Part shown: positions 51,964-61,694 of the stretch, piece after piece
Numbering within the stretch: position 1 is the first letter of the stretch
Layout of the letters: each line of letters opens with the position of its first letter
DNA from: Methanomassiliicoccus luminyensis B10
GTDB lineage: Archaea > Thermoplasmatota > Thermoplasmata > Methanomassiliicoccales > Methanomassiliicoccaceae
Direction of reading: 5' to 3'
NCBI RefSeq assembly: GCF_000308215.1
Contig: NZ_CAJE01000023.1
Location: forward strand, 1-64,000
DNA: 64,000 nucleotides
Notes under the pieces: generated by a model
Databases searched by the model: none
Seen by the model: only the letters and a program-made list of their open reading frames with translations
What the model was told of the DNA's origin: nothing
Program-made: the position numbers and the translations under genes

Positions 51964-52590
51964 ATGAGGATCGGCATACTGGCATGCGAGATACTGAAGA
52001 AGGAGATAGAGCAGCTGACCGCGGGGGACCCAGAGGTCGTTCACCGGGAGTACCTGGAGTTCTTCCTTCATGACGAGCCGGAGAAGCTCAGGGAGATGGT
52101 CCTCGGCAGGATCGACTCGCTGATAGGCAAGATCGACGTGCTGTTCCTCGGCTACGCGCACTGCCAGACCTTCAACGGCCTACCCGGCCATGTGCCCATG
52201 CCCACCGTCATGCTGGAAGTGGACGACTGCGTCGCCGCCATGCTGGGGCCGTTCGAGTACTGCAAGCAGAAGGAAGTTTGCGCCGGCACCTGGTTCTCCT
52301 CCCCAGGGTGGGCGGAGAAGGGCATGGACGCCGTGGTCAAGGAGCTTCATATCAGCCAGGACCTCCTGGACCAGGGCATGGATGGCATGTACTTCGCCAA
52401 AATAATGTTCCAGGGCTACTCCCGGTGCCTGTTCATCGACACGGGGGTAGGGGACCGGGAGCGCTACGAGGCCATGTCCAAGGACTTCGCGGAGCAGCTC
52501 AGCCTGAGGCACGAGAGCGTTGCTCACAGCCCCAGGGTGATAGCGGAGGCCTGGGAGCGGACAAAGAAGACGGCTCGCGAGCTGGCGTAA
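51964..52590 (+). CDS. DUF1638-type protein next to methylamine genes
   Basis: 208 aa from ATG 51964 (G-rich ribosome site). RIGILACEILKKEIEQL at the start, followed by DVLFLGYAHCQTFNGL and several conserved Cys (CEIL, HCQ, DDCVA, EYC, EVCAGT). This layout matches DUF1638 proteins, frequent in methylotrophic methanogens and acetogens near corrinoid methyltransferases. Function unknown; the Cys residues may bind metal. Confidence 0.65.
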   Translation: MRIGILACEILKKEIEQLTAGDPEVVHREYLEFFLHDEPEKLREMVLGRIDSLIGKIDVLFLGYAHCQTFNGLPGHVPMPTVMLEVDDCVAAMLGPFEYCKQKEVCAGTWFSSPGWAEKGMDAVVKELHISQDLLDQGMDGMYFAKIMFQGYSRCLFIDTGVGDRERYEAMSKDFAEQLSLRHESVAHSPRVIAEAWERTKKTARELA

Positions 52591-52696
52591 GGCCTTTTCG
52601 CTTCCCCCGGCGGGCCCTGCCATGGCCCCCTGCCCGATCGAACTAATAGGCTCCTTGCCGCTCAATGCTCCAAAACCTTGCCACACCCTTATATGC

Positions 52697-52706
52697 AAAA
52701 AAAGGA
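52697..52706 (-). terminator. T-tract terminator of mtmCB
   Basis: A run of seven T on the minus strand about 75 nt beyond the mtmB stop, in a pyrimidine-rich setting (CTCCTTTTTTTGC). Typical archaeal oligo-T terminator. Confidence 0.5.
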
Positions 52707-52710
52707 GAGA

Positions 52711-52770
52711 ATGGAAAAGATTTGGAAATGGTTTGGAGTCGAGATGGGAAATGGTTTGAGCGTGAAGTGA
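52711..52770 (+). CDS. Possible 19-residue peptide ORF
   Basis: ATG 52711 preceded by AAAGGAGAGA encodes MEKIWKWFGVEMGNGLSVK, amphipathic and Trp-rich. The only TATA-like element (TTATATGC near 52690) would start transcription inside the frame, and a 12-bp direct repeat (GGAAATGGTTTG at 52724 and 52747) lies within it. On the minus strand the same A-run is a T-tract just past mtmB. Weakly supported. Confidence 0.2.
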   Translation: MEKIWKWFGVEMGNGLSVK

Positions 52771-52776
52771 GGGGCC

Positions 52777-54156
52777 TTACCGGATCTCCAGGCCTAGCTC
52801 CCTTAGCTTGGCGACCGCGTTATCGTAGACCTTCAGGTACTCGTTGGTCGGCTTGACGGTCAGAACGTCGTAGCATTCGCGGAAGCTCTTGCCCTTGGGC
52901 GCCTTGGCATAGTCCTTCTCATAGGAGCTTATAAGGGCCTCTATGATCTCGTTGACCTTGGAGACCTTCATGCCGGCGGTGGCCATGGCGGCCTCGCCCA
53001 TTATTCTAGCCTCCATACCGGTGGTGTAGTCCTGGACCACGCCCTTGGCGGCGGCGGAACCGGACAGCAGCTCGCGGCCGCTGGCAGTGTCGCTAATGGC
53101 CTGAGCGGCGGTCTCCAGCAGGCACATCTCGGTGCACGGACCGGCCGCGGGGTAGTACTGGTTGGCCAGCAGCAGGTCGGTGTTCGCGTCGACCGCGGCG
53201 GCAGCGTGGGCGGCGATCTGGAGCGTTTCCCTAGCCGTCGTTATGCCCCACCTGATGTGGATCGGTCCGTCCAGGTGGAAGTTCCCGCTGAACAGGGCGA
53301 ACGAGGACAGGGTGGTGGCCACGTCGCAGATAGCGGTCTCCTCAACTCCACCAGTATATCCGCCGAAGATGGGCATCTGCTCCACCATGATAGTGTCACC
53401 GTTGGCGGTCCAGCCGGCGATCATGTTGAGCGCGGCCATGTCTATCTTGAGCTCGTTGAGCTGAGATACCTCGTGGTGCTCACAGCTCCTCATGGCGTAC
53501 GGGCTATCACTGACGAGACGTCCCGCTGCGGACAGCGGGGTCTCCGGGCCCTATATGCCGAGGTTCGGTCTTCCGGCGCGGATGCGCGCCTCCTTCACCG
53601 CCCTGAGCTCGGCCATGGTGGCGCGGATCTCCCAGGGAGTGTTGGTCTTCGCGGGGTGGCCCTCGATGGTGGCCATGACGCCGTTGACGAGAATGTCGAC
53701 GGTGGCCTCCTGGGCGTAGGACTGCATCACCTGGATGAAGATATCCTCGCTCACGGGGGCGCCGGTAGGGCCGCCCTGGATCATGGGCTTCACGGAGGAG
53801 TTGCCCTTCCTCGGGTAGAAGCGGGCCATGTCCCTGCCCTCGCCGGTGTGAAGGAACTTAGGGGTCTTCTTGATCCCTTCCCAGACCTCTTCCTCGGTCA
53901 CCTTGATGATCCTGCCGAGGTCCTGGTTATAAACTCCGGAGGTGACCAGCATCTCCAGGCCGGCCTGGAACAGGCGGTCCTTGAGGTCCTTGTCCTCAGG
54001 GATGATCTCCTTGCCGAACTTGATTTTGTATTTCTCCTTTAGCTTCGCGAGGTTCTGGGGGATGACCTGGTAGTCCCACTCGCTCTCGGCGAGCTTCTGT
54101 CCCTTCCTGGAACGTTCGTACGTTTCAAAGATATCAATGGGCTTGGCCGCTGCCAT
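52777..54156 (-). CDS. mtmB: Monomethylamine methyltransferase MtmB (contains pyrrolysine at codon 202)
   Basis: 459 aa. It transfers the methyl group of monomethylamine to the corrinoid of MtmC. An in-frame TAG lies at 53551-53553 (plus coordinates of the complementary CTA); counted from ATG 54156 it is codon 202, the known pyrrolysine site of MtmB. The flanks, GRPNLGI before and GPETPLSAAG after, match the family, so both apparent frames are one gene. MPIFGGYTGGVEET and QYYPAAGPCTEMCLLETAAQ are conserved active-site regions. GGGGTGA is 7 nt upstream; 5 bp after mtmC. A GTG at 54165 is a worse start. Confidence 0.95.
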
Positions 54157-54161
54157 CTTAT

Positions 54162-54803
54162 TCACCCCTTAATGAGCTTGCCGACCATCGCGGCGGCTTC
54201 CGCGCCGGACTCGCAGTAGGCGTCGCCGCCGATGCTGGCGACCCATTCCTGGTTGCAGGGAGCGCCGCCGAAGATGGTCTTCACGGGGACATCGTCCTCC
54301 TTGATCGCCTCGACGATCTCCTTCTGTATGGTGACCGTGGTGGTCATGAGGGCCGAAGCGCCGACCACTTGGGCGTTGTTATCCCTTACAGTGTCAACGA
54401 ACTTCTCGACGGAGACATCCTTGCCGAGGTCGATGACCTTGTAGCCTGCGCCGGTCAACATAGCCGCGACCACGTTCTTGCCGATCTCGTGAATGTCGCC
54501 CTGGACCGTGCCGAGGACGACGGTCCCCTTGGTCGCCAGCGCGGACCCCTTCAGGTGGGGCTCGAAGATTTTCAGGGCCGCTTCCATGGCCGTGGCCGCC
54601 GCCAGAACCTGGGGCAGGTAGATCTTGGCCTCGTCGAAGAGAACGCTGATTGTCTCCATGCCCTTTCCCAGGCCGTTCTCAACGGCCTCGGCCGGCGAGA
54701 TCCCGGCTGCGAGTGCTTCATTTGCCGATTTCTTGGCAAGTTCGATGTTCCAAGTCTCTATTGACTTTTTAAGAGTGGCTAGAATCTCGTCCTTATTTGC
54801 CAT
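54162..54803 (-). CDS. mtmC: Monomethylamine corrinoid protein MtmC
   Basis: 213 aa, MtmB's methyl acceptor. A helical N-terminal domain leads into the B12-binding fold with the cobalt-ligating GDIHEIGKNVVAAML (D-x-H-x2-G) and SALMTTTV plus FGGAPCN. ATG 54803 with AGGAG about 8 nt upstream; the longer open frame to 54914 is leader DNA. First gene of the mtmCB operon. Confidence 0.94.
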   Translation of the reverse strand: MANKDEILATLKKSIETWNIELAKKSANEALAAGISPAEAVENGLGKGMETISVLFDEAKIYLPQVLAAATAMEAALKIFEPHLKGSALATKGTVVLGTVQGDIHEIGKNVVAAMLTGAGYKVIDLGKDVSVEKFVDTVRDNNAQVVGASALMTTTVTIQKEIVEAIKEDDVPVKTIFGGAPCNQEWVASIGGDAYCESGAEAAAMVGKLIKG

Positions 54804-55116
54804 CAATATTGCTCCTATTGCATGCATATCGATACTACTAGTTAAAATTTTCACCAATGCCTTAAGAACGAGGAGTTGCACTAGAGCAAACACATTATTT
54901 AGACAATCATGCATTTTATAAGCTAATTACGCGATATATGTGTAGTAATTCCCGCGTTTAAACACATTAATGAATATTGAATTGGAGAAAATTGTTGAAA
55001 AAGCTATTATTGTATGCGTATGCATTAATATGTGTAGTTAATAGATGATTTTGATTACGTTCTGAAGAAATCTTTATATGTTCCTATATGTGTCACGCCC
55101 CACAGGAGGTAGAAAA
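54804..55116. promoter_or_regulatory. Divergent control region of mtmCB and mttBC operons
   Basis: 313 bp, AT-rich. TATA box CTTATAAAA (minus, 54914-54922) suits mtmC with a leader of about 90 nt. TCTTTATATG (plus, ~55069-55078) suits mttB with a short leader ending at AGGAGGT (55104-55110). The motif ATATGTGTAGT occurs at 54936 and 55028, and its core ATATGTGT again at 55086, suggesting operator sites for a shared regulator. Confidence 0.6.
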
Positions 55117-56610
55117 ATGGTTAAACACTACTATCCAGGGAGGCAACGCTTTGAAGGTGCCGGTCTGGAACTCTTCGCCGAAGAGGGTTTAAGGGCCATT
55201 GACTACGCTACCATGGATGTTTTGCAGAACCCCGGTATCCAGGTATCGGATCCCGAGGCCCTGCAGATATTCAAGGAAGCAGGCTGCGAAGTCGATGAGC
55301 AGACCTCTGTGGTCAAGATCCCGGAATACCTGGTAAGACGCGCTTTGAGCACTGCGCCCTCTAAGTACACCATGTACGGTAGGGAAAAGAAGAATAAAGT
55401 GGAGATAGAGCACCTTGGCAAGGTCCATTGGACCTGCTTCGGTACCGGCATCAAGATGTGCAACTACATCGCCCCCGGCCAGTACAAGACCGTGGACTCC
55501 ACCGACAAGGACCTGGCCGCGACCGCCAAGCTGGTGGACTGGGCTGAGAACATCGATTACTACTCACTTGCTGTATCGGCGAGGGACTGGGCCGGAAAGG
55601 GCAAGGAAGACGTTCACGAGATGTACACCTCGGTCATGAACACCTCCAAGCACTTCCACCACATCGACCCCGTCGGCGAGAACGTTGAGTACTACTTCGA
55701 GCTCGCCAAGGCCATCTACGGTGGCAATGAGCAGGACGCTCTCAAGAAGCCCCTGTTCTCTATGCTGGTGTGCCCCACGAGCCCCCTGGAGCTGAGCCAC
55801 AACGCTTGCCAGGTCATCATGAAGGGCGCTCGCTTTGGGATACCCACGAACGTTCTCAGCATGGCCATGTCCGGCGGCTCGTCCCCGATATTCCTCGCCG
55901 GAACGCTGGTGACGCACAACGCTGAGGTCCTGGCAGGCATCGTCCTGTCTCAGCTGGTCACCCCCGGCGCGAAGGTCATGTACGGCAGCTCCACCACGAC
56001 ATTCGATGTCAAGAGGGGTACCGCTCCTGTCGGATCCCCCGAACTCGGACTGATCAGCGCATCAGTCGCAAAGTTGGGCCAGTACTATGGTCTGCCAACT
56101 TTCGTGGCGGGCATATAGGCTGATGCCAAGATTCCAGATGTGCAGGCGGGCCACGAGAAGACCCTCACTACTCTTCTCCCCGCTCTGGCCGGTGCGAACA
56201 CCATCTATGGCGCCGGTATGCTGGAACTTGGCATGACATTCTCGATGGAACAGCTGCTGATCGACAACGATATCGCTTCTATGATCAAGAAGGTCCAGCA
56301 GGGCATCGAGATCACCGAAGAGACGCTTGGCGTGGAATCGATCCAGAAAGTAGGCATCGGCAACAACTTCCTCGGCCACAAGTCCACGATGAATAACGTC
56401 GATCTGCCTTCTGATCCTCAGTTGTTCAACAGGGACATGATCGGCGACTGGGTGAAGGAAGGTTCTAGGGATCTGGTCACCGTCGCTCACGAGAAGGTCC
56501 TTCAGATCATGAAGACCCACGAGGTCACCCCGATCGATGCTGACATCGTCAAGGCAATGAAGGCCGTCGTCGACAAGGGCGACAGGGCTTTCAAGGGCAT
56601 CAAGGAGTGA
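55117..56610 (+). CDS. mttB: Trimethylamine methyltransferase MttB (pyrrolysine at codon 334)
   Basis: 497 aa. It moves a methyl group from trimethylamine to MttC. The in-frame TAG at 56116-56118 is codon 334 from ATG 55117, exactly the known pyrrolysine position, flanked by FVAGI and [15 protein letters not shown] as in the family. The barrel-fold core contains [10 protein letters not shown]-type residues ([19 protein letters not shown]). AGGAGGT lies 6 nt before the start. The separate frames on either side of the TAG are a single gene. Confidence 0.96.
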
Positions 56611-56615
56611 ACTAC

Positions 56616-57266
56616 ATGGCAAATAAAGACCAGATACTAGAAGACGCAAGGAACGCAGTGCTGGAGTACGACGCTGACGCCGCGGTCGAAGCGGCCCAGG
56701 CATCCATAAAGGCGGGCATAAGCCCGGTCGATATGATCCAGGACGGCTTCTCCAAGGCAATGAACGAGGTAGGCGCCAAATTCGGCGAGAAGAAGCTGTT
56801 CCTGCCCCACGTGATCGCGGCCGCCGAGGCCATGACCAAGGGGATCGAGGTCCTCACTCCCGAGCTCGAGAAGCAGGGAACGAAAGAGGGTCCCGGCCTC
56901 GGGACCGTGGTGATCGGAACGATCGAGGGCGACATCCACAGCATCGGCAAGGACATCGTTGCCATCATGCTGAAGATCGCGGGCTTCAACGTGATGAACC
57001 TGGGGAGGGACATCCCTGTCTCCCAGTTCATCGACGTTGCCAAGAAGAACGACGCTCGCGTGATCGGCACTTCCGCGCTGATGACCAGCACAATGGTCAA
57101 CCAGATCAGGGTAGAGGAGCTCCTCAAGGAAGAGGGCCTGAAGTCCAAGATCAAGACCATGGTGGGCGGGGCCCCGGTGACCCAGCAATGGGCGGACCAG
57201 ATCGGTGCCGACCTGTACGCTGAGAACGCCACCGATTCCGTCAACAGGCTGAAGGCGGCCTTATAA
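56616..57266 (+). CDS. mttC: Trimethylamine corrinoid protein MttC
   Basis: 216 aa cobalamin-binding partner of MttB. Cobalt ligand motif GDIHSIGKDIVAIML, then TSALMTSTM and VGGAPVTQQWADQIGAD. ATG 56616 has GGAGTGA at 7 nt; an in-frame GTG 9 nt upstream overlaps the mttB stop and is less likely. Followed by a strong hairpin terminator. Confidence 0.95.
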   Translation: MANKDQILEDARNAVLEYDADAAVEAAQASIKAGISPVDMIQDGFSKAMNEVGAKFGEKKLFLPHVIAAAEAMTKGIEVLTPELEKQGTKEGPGLGTVVIGTIEGDIHSIGKDIVAIMLKIAGFNVMNLGRDIPVSQFIDVAKKNDARVIGTSALMTSTMVNQIRVEELLKEEGLKSKIKTMVGGAPVTQQWADQIGADLYAENATDSVNRLKAAL

Positions 57267-57278
57267 AACATTTAAACG

Positions 57279-57313
57279 CTGGATGCGCCGGAGCGCATCC
57301 AGTATCCCTTTTT
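57279..57313 (+). terminator. Hairpin terminator after mttC
   Basis: Perfect 10-bp stem CTGGATGCGC / GCGCATCCAG with loop CGGA (57279-57302) followed by a T5 tract. It could attenuate transcription into the transporter genes, giving more MttBC than transporter. Confidence 0.7.
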
Positions 57314-57362
57314 CAAATCACCTAGGGGTTGAGCAGGAGGTAAGTAGCAAAGGAGGAAAGAT

Positions 57363-58463
57363 ATGGTAGACGTAAGTGTAGAAGAAGGAAAAACGCAATT
57401 AAATCAAAATCTATCACAAGATTTGGAAACGTTAAGACAGAACGAGCACAAGAAGAGGGTGCGCATCGGGTACATGATGGCCCTGTTCTGTGCCGTTCTC
57501 TGGGGGCTTTGGTACGTCCCGGGGACTACCGTGTGGGTGCTGAACCCGTTCGACACAATGTTCGCGGAACTGGCGGTTACTCATGGTGATTCCGCCTCCC
57601 TGGTGGTCACCGCGGTACTCATATCCGGGCTAAATGCGGCGACCGTCATCATCGCGCTGATGATATGGAACGGTGCGCTGGGCAAGTTCAAGGAGATGGG
57701 GCGGACAATAAGGGAGCTGAAGCCTTGCACTCGCTGGTACTTCCTCGCGTCCATCTGCGGCGGCCCGATAGCTATTCTGGGCTCGTTCATCGCCATGGGC
57801 TTTGTCGGCGCCGGCTTCGCAGCCGTCGCAGCCTTGCTGTATCCGGTCATCGGGTCGGCGGTGTCTTACAAGTATCTCGGCCAGAAGATCTCCAAGAGGG
57901 CCATGTTGGGCATTCTGATCATCATCGTGGGCGGCTTCATAATCTATGTCGGCAAGCTCATGCTCGACCTGGCCAATGGCGGCGGGTCGACCATCGGCTA
58001 CATCGGCGGGATAATGGCGGCCTGCGGCTGGGGTCTTGAGGGAGCGATCGCCGCAAAGGGGCTGGACGTCTCTGAGCCCGATGTCGGCATCACCATAAGG
58101 TTCCTGGGCGAGAACATCATCTGGTGGATCCTTATCATACCGGTCCTCGCACTGCTCGGCTTCCCCATGTACACCTACGCGATCCAGGTCTTTGAGCCGA
58201 TGACGCTGATCACCCTGATAATCCTGGGCTTGACCTTTGGTTTCTGCTATGTCTCCTGGTACAAGTCATTCCCGCTGATAGGGGTGGGCAGAGGTCAAGG
58301 TGTCGGCAACCTGTACGGTCTCTTTGCGGTGGTATTCCTGTTCCTTTTCCTCGGGACACCTCAGGACTGGACCCTAATTCTGGGCGGCATACTCTGTGTC
58401 GCAGGGAGCCTGGTGATGTTCACGGAGGAAAGTCTGGAGCTTCAATCTCTAAGGAGGGAGTAA
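57363..58463 (+). CDS. mttP: DMT-superfamily transporter, probable trimethylamine permease
   Basis: 366 aa, ten predicted helices in two EamA-like halves (ALFCAVLWGLWYVPG and GYIGGIMAACGWGLEGAIAA each start a half). In Methanosarcina an mttP permease gene follows mttC, and gene order here agrees. ATG 57363 follows GGAGGAAAGAT. The N-terminal ~35 residues are a cytoplasmic, Gln/Asn-rich tail. Substrate is inferred from context. Confidence 0.75.
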   Translation: MVDVSVEEGKTQLNQNLSQDLETLRQNEHKKRVRIGYMMALFCAVLWGLWYVPGTTVWVLNPFDTMFAELAVTHGDSASLVVTAVLISGLNAATVIIALMIWNGALGKFKEMGRTIRELKPCTRWYFLASICGGPIAILGSFIAMGFVGAGFAAVAALLYPVIGSAVSYKYLGQKISKRAMLGILIIIVGGFIIYVGKLMLDLANGGGSTIGYIGGIMAACGWGLEGAIAAKGLDVSEPDVGITIRFLGENIIWWILIIPVLALLGFPMYTYAIQVFEPMTLITLIILGLTFGFCYVSWYKSFPLIGVGRGQGVGNLYGLFAVVFLFLFLGTPQDWTLILGGILCVAGSLVMFTEESLELQSLRRE

Positions 58464-58464
58464 A

Positions 58465-58764
58465 ATGGTGGCGAAGCGCAGGCCCATCAAGTTCCGGATC
58501 CTGGAGGTGTATTCGGACGGCAAGGAGCACTGGAACAGCGAGGTTGTCAAACAGTTGCAGGCCGAATACGGGATGAACAGCAACTATGGCAGGGACTCGG
58601 TGAACTGGAACCTCATCGAGCTTGCTGCGGGCGGAATGCTGAAGGAGATCGATGTGAGGATGGACGACGAGGGCAAGTACAAGAAGAACGCCCTTCTGCA
58701 CAAGTACATCATCACTGACTATGGAAGGACCAAGGCCAAAGAGTCTTGTTTCACCAATCTGTGA
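58465..58764 (+). CDS. Small soluble protein linked to the trimethylamine transporter
   Basis: 99 aa, basic/acidic mixed. The helix-rich layout (KFRILEVYSDGKEHWNSEVV, then KQLQAEYGMNSNYGRDSVNW) looks like a small winged-helix-type fold, so DNA binding is possible. It begins one base past the transporter stop and precedes a tiny membrane protein, so it is certainly co-transcribed. Family not recognised. Confidence 0.55.
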   Translation: MVAKRRPIKFRILEVYSDGKEHWNSEVVKQLQAEYGMNSNYGRDSVNWNLIELAAGGMLKEIDVRMDDEGKYKKNALLHKYIITDYGRTKAKESCFTNL

Positions 58765-58778
58765 GGAGGTAGAACCAT

Positions 58779-58925
58779 ATGCAATCACAGGAAGCATTCG
58801 ACGCATATAACGCGCTGTTCGCCGAAGGCCTATTCCCGAACTCAGAGATGCTGTTCTTCATCGCCGTTCTGGTGGTGGCGGCCATTGCCCTTTGGCAGGC
58901 CAGGACGTTCGTCTCCAAGTTCTAA
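58779..58925 (+). CDS. 48-aa single-helix membrane peptide in trimethylamine operon
   Basis: Too short for standard ORF calling. ATG 58779 has a perfect AGGAGGT 8 nt upstream. Sequence: short amphipathic start (AFDAYNALFAEGLFPNSE), then one membrane helix (MLFFIAVLVVAAIALW) and a short basic tail. It could be a small accessory subunit of the transporter; similar tiny partners occur for other permeases. Confidence 0.6.
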   Translation: MQSQEAFDAYNALFAEGLFPNSEMLFFIAVLVVAAIALWQARTFVSKF

Positions 58926-58942
58926 GGGACGGTCCCGGCCTC

Positions 58943-58970
58943 ACAAACCTTTTAATTTTTTATTTTTAGC
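58943..58970 (+). terminator. T-rich terminator after the trimethylamine operon
   Basis: CCTTTTAATTTTTTATTTTTAG directly after the small membrane gene, with two T5-T6 runs. Typical archaeal terminator. Confidence 0.65.
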
Positions 58971-59530
58971 TCGTCGGATTATTGGAGCAGCAGAACGGGC
59001 CGTCCCCCGAGCATCGTAAAATTCAACTTCCACAGCGGGCCCGGCCTCGTTCGTAACCTCTATCTTTGTTCATCTGCCGCTTATGTGCTCAATAGAAATA
59101 ACTCTCGACAATGGGTCGACGGTCTTTACCATGCGGCGTCTCTTGCGCCCTTCCTCCGATCTCAGGCCGGCATCGCCTGCCGTCCGCGCGGCTGTCGGCG
59201 GTCAAAAGGCATGCATCCTTCTCTGTCGATGCAGTCTTTCATCTTCTTGGTCTCTGGCTAATCGCATCTAAGTGTATTCATATGTAAATAATACGAGTTG
59301 TATGGAAGTTTTATATTTCCACTGATTATTGCCCTATTCCTATGCATCCAGTATCTATTTTGTTACATGCGATATTATATTTATGATGTGTTTTTGAGCC
59401 AAAAAGTTAAGATTAGAAATAATATGTATTCATATGATTGCCCAAAGATTCATGTATCATTGAATACATAAGGCGATTTAGAGAATTGGACAACCTATGG
59501 CCTATTCTCCCAAATTTGAAGGAGGATGAA
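58971..59530. promoter_or_regulatory. 560-bp region upstream of mtbC
   Basis: The first ~270 bp are GC-rich with no supported gene (a 62-codon frame at 59083 lacks a ribosome site). The last ~250 bp are very AT-rich. TATA GATATTATATTT at 59371-59382 would give a leader of ~128 nt. The 12-mer TGTATTCATATG occurs twice, at 59273 and 59425, flanking the TATA box; a near-inverse copy lies before pylT. Confidence 0.55.
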
Positions 59531-60172
59531 ATGACCACTGCAGAGTCTGCAAGAATCGAATTGATAGATTCGATTGTCGCATACAACAAAGAGAAGGTAT
59601 TGGCCGCTGTCAGCAAGGCCAGATCAGTGATGAAAGCTGAGGATATCATTAACGCCCTGGCTGCAGGAATGACCGAGGTCGGGACTCGTTTTGAAAGGGG
59701 AAAGCTGTTCCTCCCTCACGTTATGGTAGCTGCGGACGCGATGACGGCCGGTGTCAAGCTCATCGAGGGCGACCTGCCCAAGGATGCGAGCGGTGGAAGC
59801 AAGGCGGTCATCGTCAACGGGACCGTTGAAGGCGATGTGCACGACATCGGCAAGTCGATCGTCTCTACGATGTTGCAGTGCGCAGGCTACAAGGTCATCG
59901 ACCTCGGCAGGGACGTCCCCATCAGGAACTTCATTGAAACCGCGAAGAAGGAGAACGGCCGGATCATCGGCATGTCCTCCTTAATGACCACGACCATGCA
60001 GAGCCAGAAGGAGTGCATTGATCTTCTGGTCGAGGAAGGCATCAGGGCCAAGGTCAAGGTCATGGTCGGCGGTGCGCCAGCCACTCAGGCCTGGGCGGAC
60101 AAGATCGGCGCCGACGCGTACGGAGAGAACGCGGGCGAGGCCGTCAGGAAGGCCGCCCAGCTGCTTGCGTAA
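59531..60172 (+). CDS. mtbC: Dimethylamine corrinoid protein MtbC
   Basis: 213 aa. Cobalt motif GDVHDIGKSIVSTML, SSLMTTTMQSQ and VGGAPATQAWADKIGADAYG. ATG 59531 with GGAGGATG; the longer frame back to 59438 is untranslated leader. Methyl acceptor for MtbB, 21 bp before that gene. Assignment to dimethylamine rests on pairing with mtbB. Confidence 0.94.
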   Translation: MTTAESARIELIDSIVAYNKEKVLAAVSKARSVMKAEDIINALAAGMTEVGTRFERGKLFLPHVMVAADAMTAGVKLIEGDLPKDASGGSKAVIVNGTVEGDVHDIGKSIVSTMLQCAGYKVIDLGRDVPIRNFIETAKKENGRIIGMSSLMTTTMQSQKECIDLLVEEGIRAKVKVMVGGAPATQAWADKIGADAYGENAGEAVRKAAQLLA

Positions 60173-60193
60173 GCTCGATGAATGGTGATGAAA

Positions 60194-61597
60194 ATGGCGA
60201 AAGAATACGAATTGCGGAGAGGCGACGGGAAGCGCCTCTTCATGACCAAGGAGCAGATCAAGAGCGACCTTGAGGAAGGCTCCAACGATGCAGCCGAGCT
60301 CGGCTCCATACCTGCTCTGAGCTCGGCCGACCTCGACAAGCTGATGGAGATCCTGACCCTTCCGGGCAGGATGGTCGGCGTGGAGCCCGGTAAGGAAGTG
60401 CCGGTCACTCACGACATCGGGACCATAAGGCTGGACGGCGACCAGGGCAACAGCGGGGTAGGCATCCCCTCCAGCCGTCTCGTCGGCATGATGTTCCACG
60501 AGAGGGCCATGGGAGCGGACACCATGGAGCTGGGCCACATCGACTACAGCTTCAAGCCAGTGAAGCCCGTGATCGCCCAGGAGATGCAGACCATGGAGGT
60601 CTGCCAGCAGAACATGATCGTCCCGGTGCTTTATGGCGCCATGTCCAACATGGGCCTTTACTACACCCCTGACGGCCCCTTCGAGAACCCCGGGGACCTG
60701 ATGAAGGCGTTCAAGATCAAGGAAGCTCAGGAATCCACCGAGCACTCCGCGGAGCACCTGACCCGCGACATGGTCTGGATCATGCAGCGCATGATGAAGT
60801 CCGGCGCCGACGGCGTCAACTTCGACACCACCGGCGCGGCCGGTGACGGGGACATGTACGCCACCCTGAACGCCATTGAGGCGCTGAGGAAGCAGTACCC
60901 CGAGATGTTCATCGAGGCCGGCATGGCCGGCGAGATGGTCCTGGGCATGCACGGAGAGCTTACCTACGACGGGACCGTCCTGGCAGGGCTGTGGCCCCAC
61001 CAGCAGGTGAAGCTGATCGCCAAGGCGGGCGCCAACGTGTTCGGCCCCGTGGTGAACACCAACACCAGCAAGTCGTCCCCCTGGAACCTCGCCAGGTCCG
61101 TCGCCTTCGTGAAGGAGACGGTCAAGGTGTCGCCGATCCCCTGCCATGTCGACATGGGCATGGGCGTGGGCGGTATTCCCATGCTCGAGACCCCGCCCAT
61201 CGATGCGGTCTCCCGGGCCAGCAAGGCCATGGTCGAGGTGGCCGGCGTCGACGGCATATAGGTTGGGGTCGGCGACCCTATGGGTATGCCGACTGCACAC
61301 ATAATGACCTCCGGCATGAGCGGGATCAGGGCTGCTGGCGACCTCGTCGCGAGGATGCAGTTCGCCAAGAACATGAAGATCGGTCCGGCCAAGGACTTCG
61401 TCGCCAAGAAGCTCGGGGTCACCGCCGCCGACCTCAGCGACGAGCACGTCATGAGGGAGGTCAGGGAAGAGCGTGGCATCGGTGTCATCACCTCGGTGGC
61501 AGGAGCGCCCAAGGGCATCGCCGCCAAGATGAACATCGAGAAGCTTCTGGGCCTCAAGATCAACTGCTGCCAGAAGTTCAGGGACCAGCTGAAGTGA
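60194..61597 (+). CDS. mtbB: Dimethylamine methyltransferase MtbB (pyrrolysine at codon 356)
   Basis: 467 aa. It transfers a methyl group from dimethylamine to MtbC. The in-frame TAG 61259-61261 is codon 356 from ATG 60194, the known pyrrolysine position; flanks VAGVDGI and [15 protein letters not shown] match the family. Methionine-rich barrel segments [20 protein letters not shown] and [14 protein letters not shown] are conserved. GGTGAT lies 5 nt upstream of ATG 60194; two earlier ATGs (60182, 60188) are less well spaced. Followed by T7 at 61612. Confidence 0.96.
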
Positions 61598-61610
61598 TCT
61601 GGTCTCTCTA

Positions 61611-61619
61611 ATTTTTTTC
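61611..61619 (+). terminator. T-tract after mtbB
   Basis: A run of seven T 14 nt after the mtbB stop; likely partial terminator before the permease gene. Confidence 0.5.
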
Positions 61620-61694
61620 AAACCCTTTCCACTGTCATTTTCTTCCAAACATTAGACGGAGAGGAGAAGGTAAAGGAGGGGAGTAGAACGTCTG

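Noticed and set aside
59083-59271. 62-codon frame before mtbC
   Set aside because: No ribosome site, no TATA at the right place, and Ser/Arg/Leu-rich composition without domain features.
59981-61648. 555-codon minus-strand frame opposite mtbB
   Set aside because: Antisense shadow of mtbC/mtbB; the plus-strand genes are beyond doubt.
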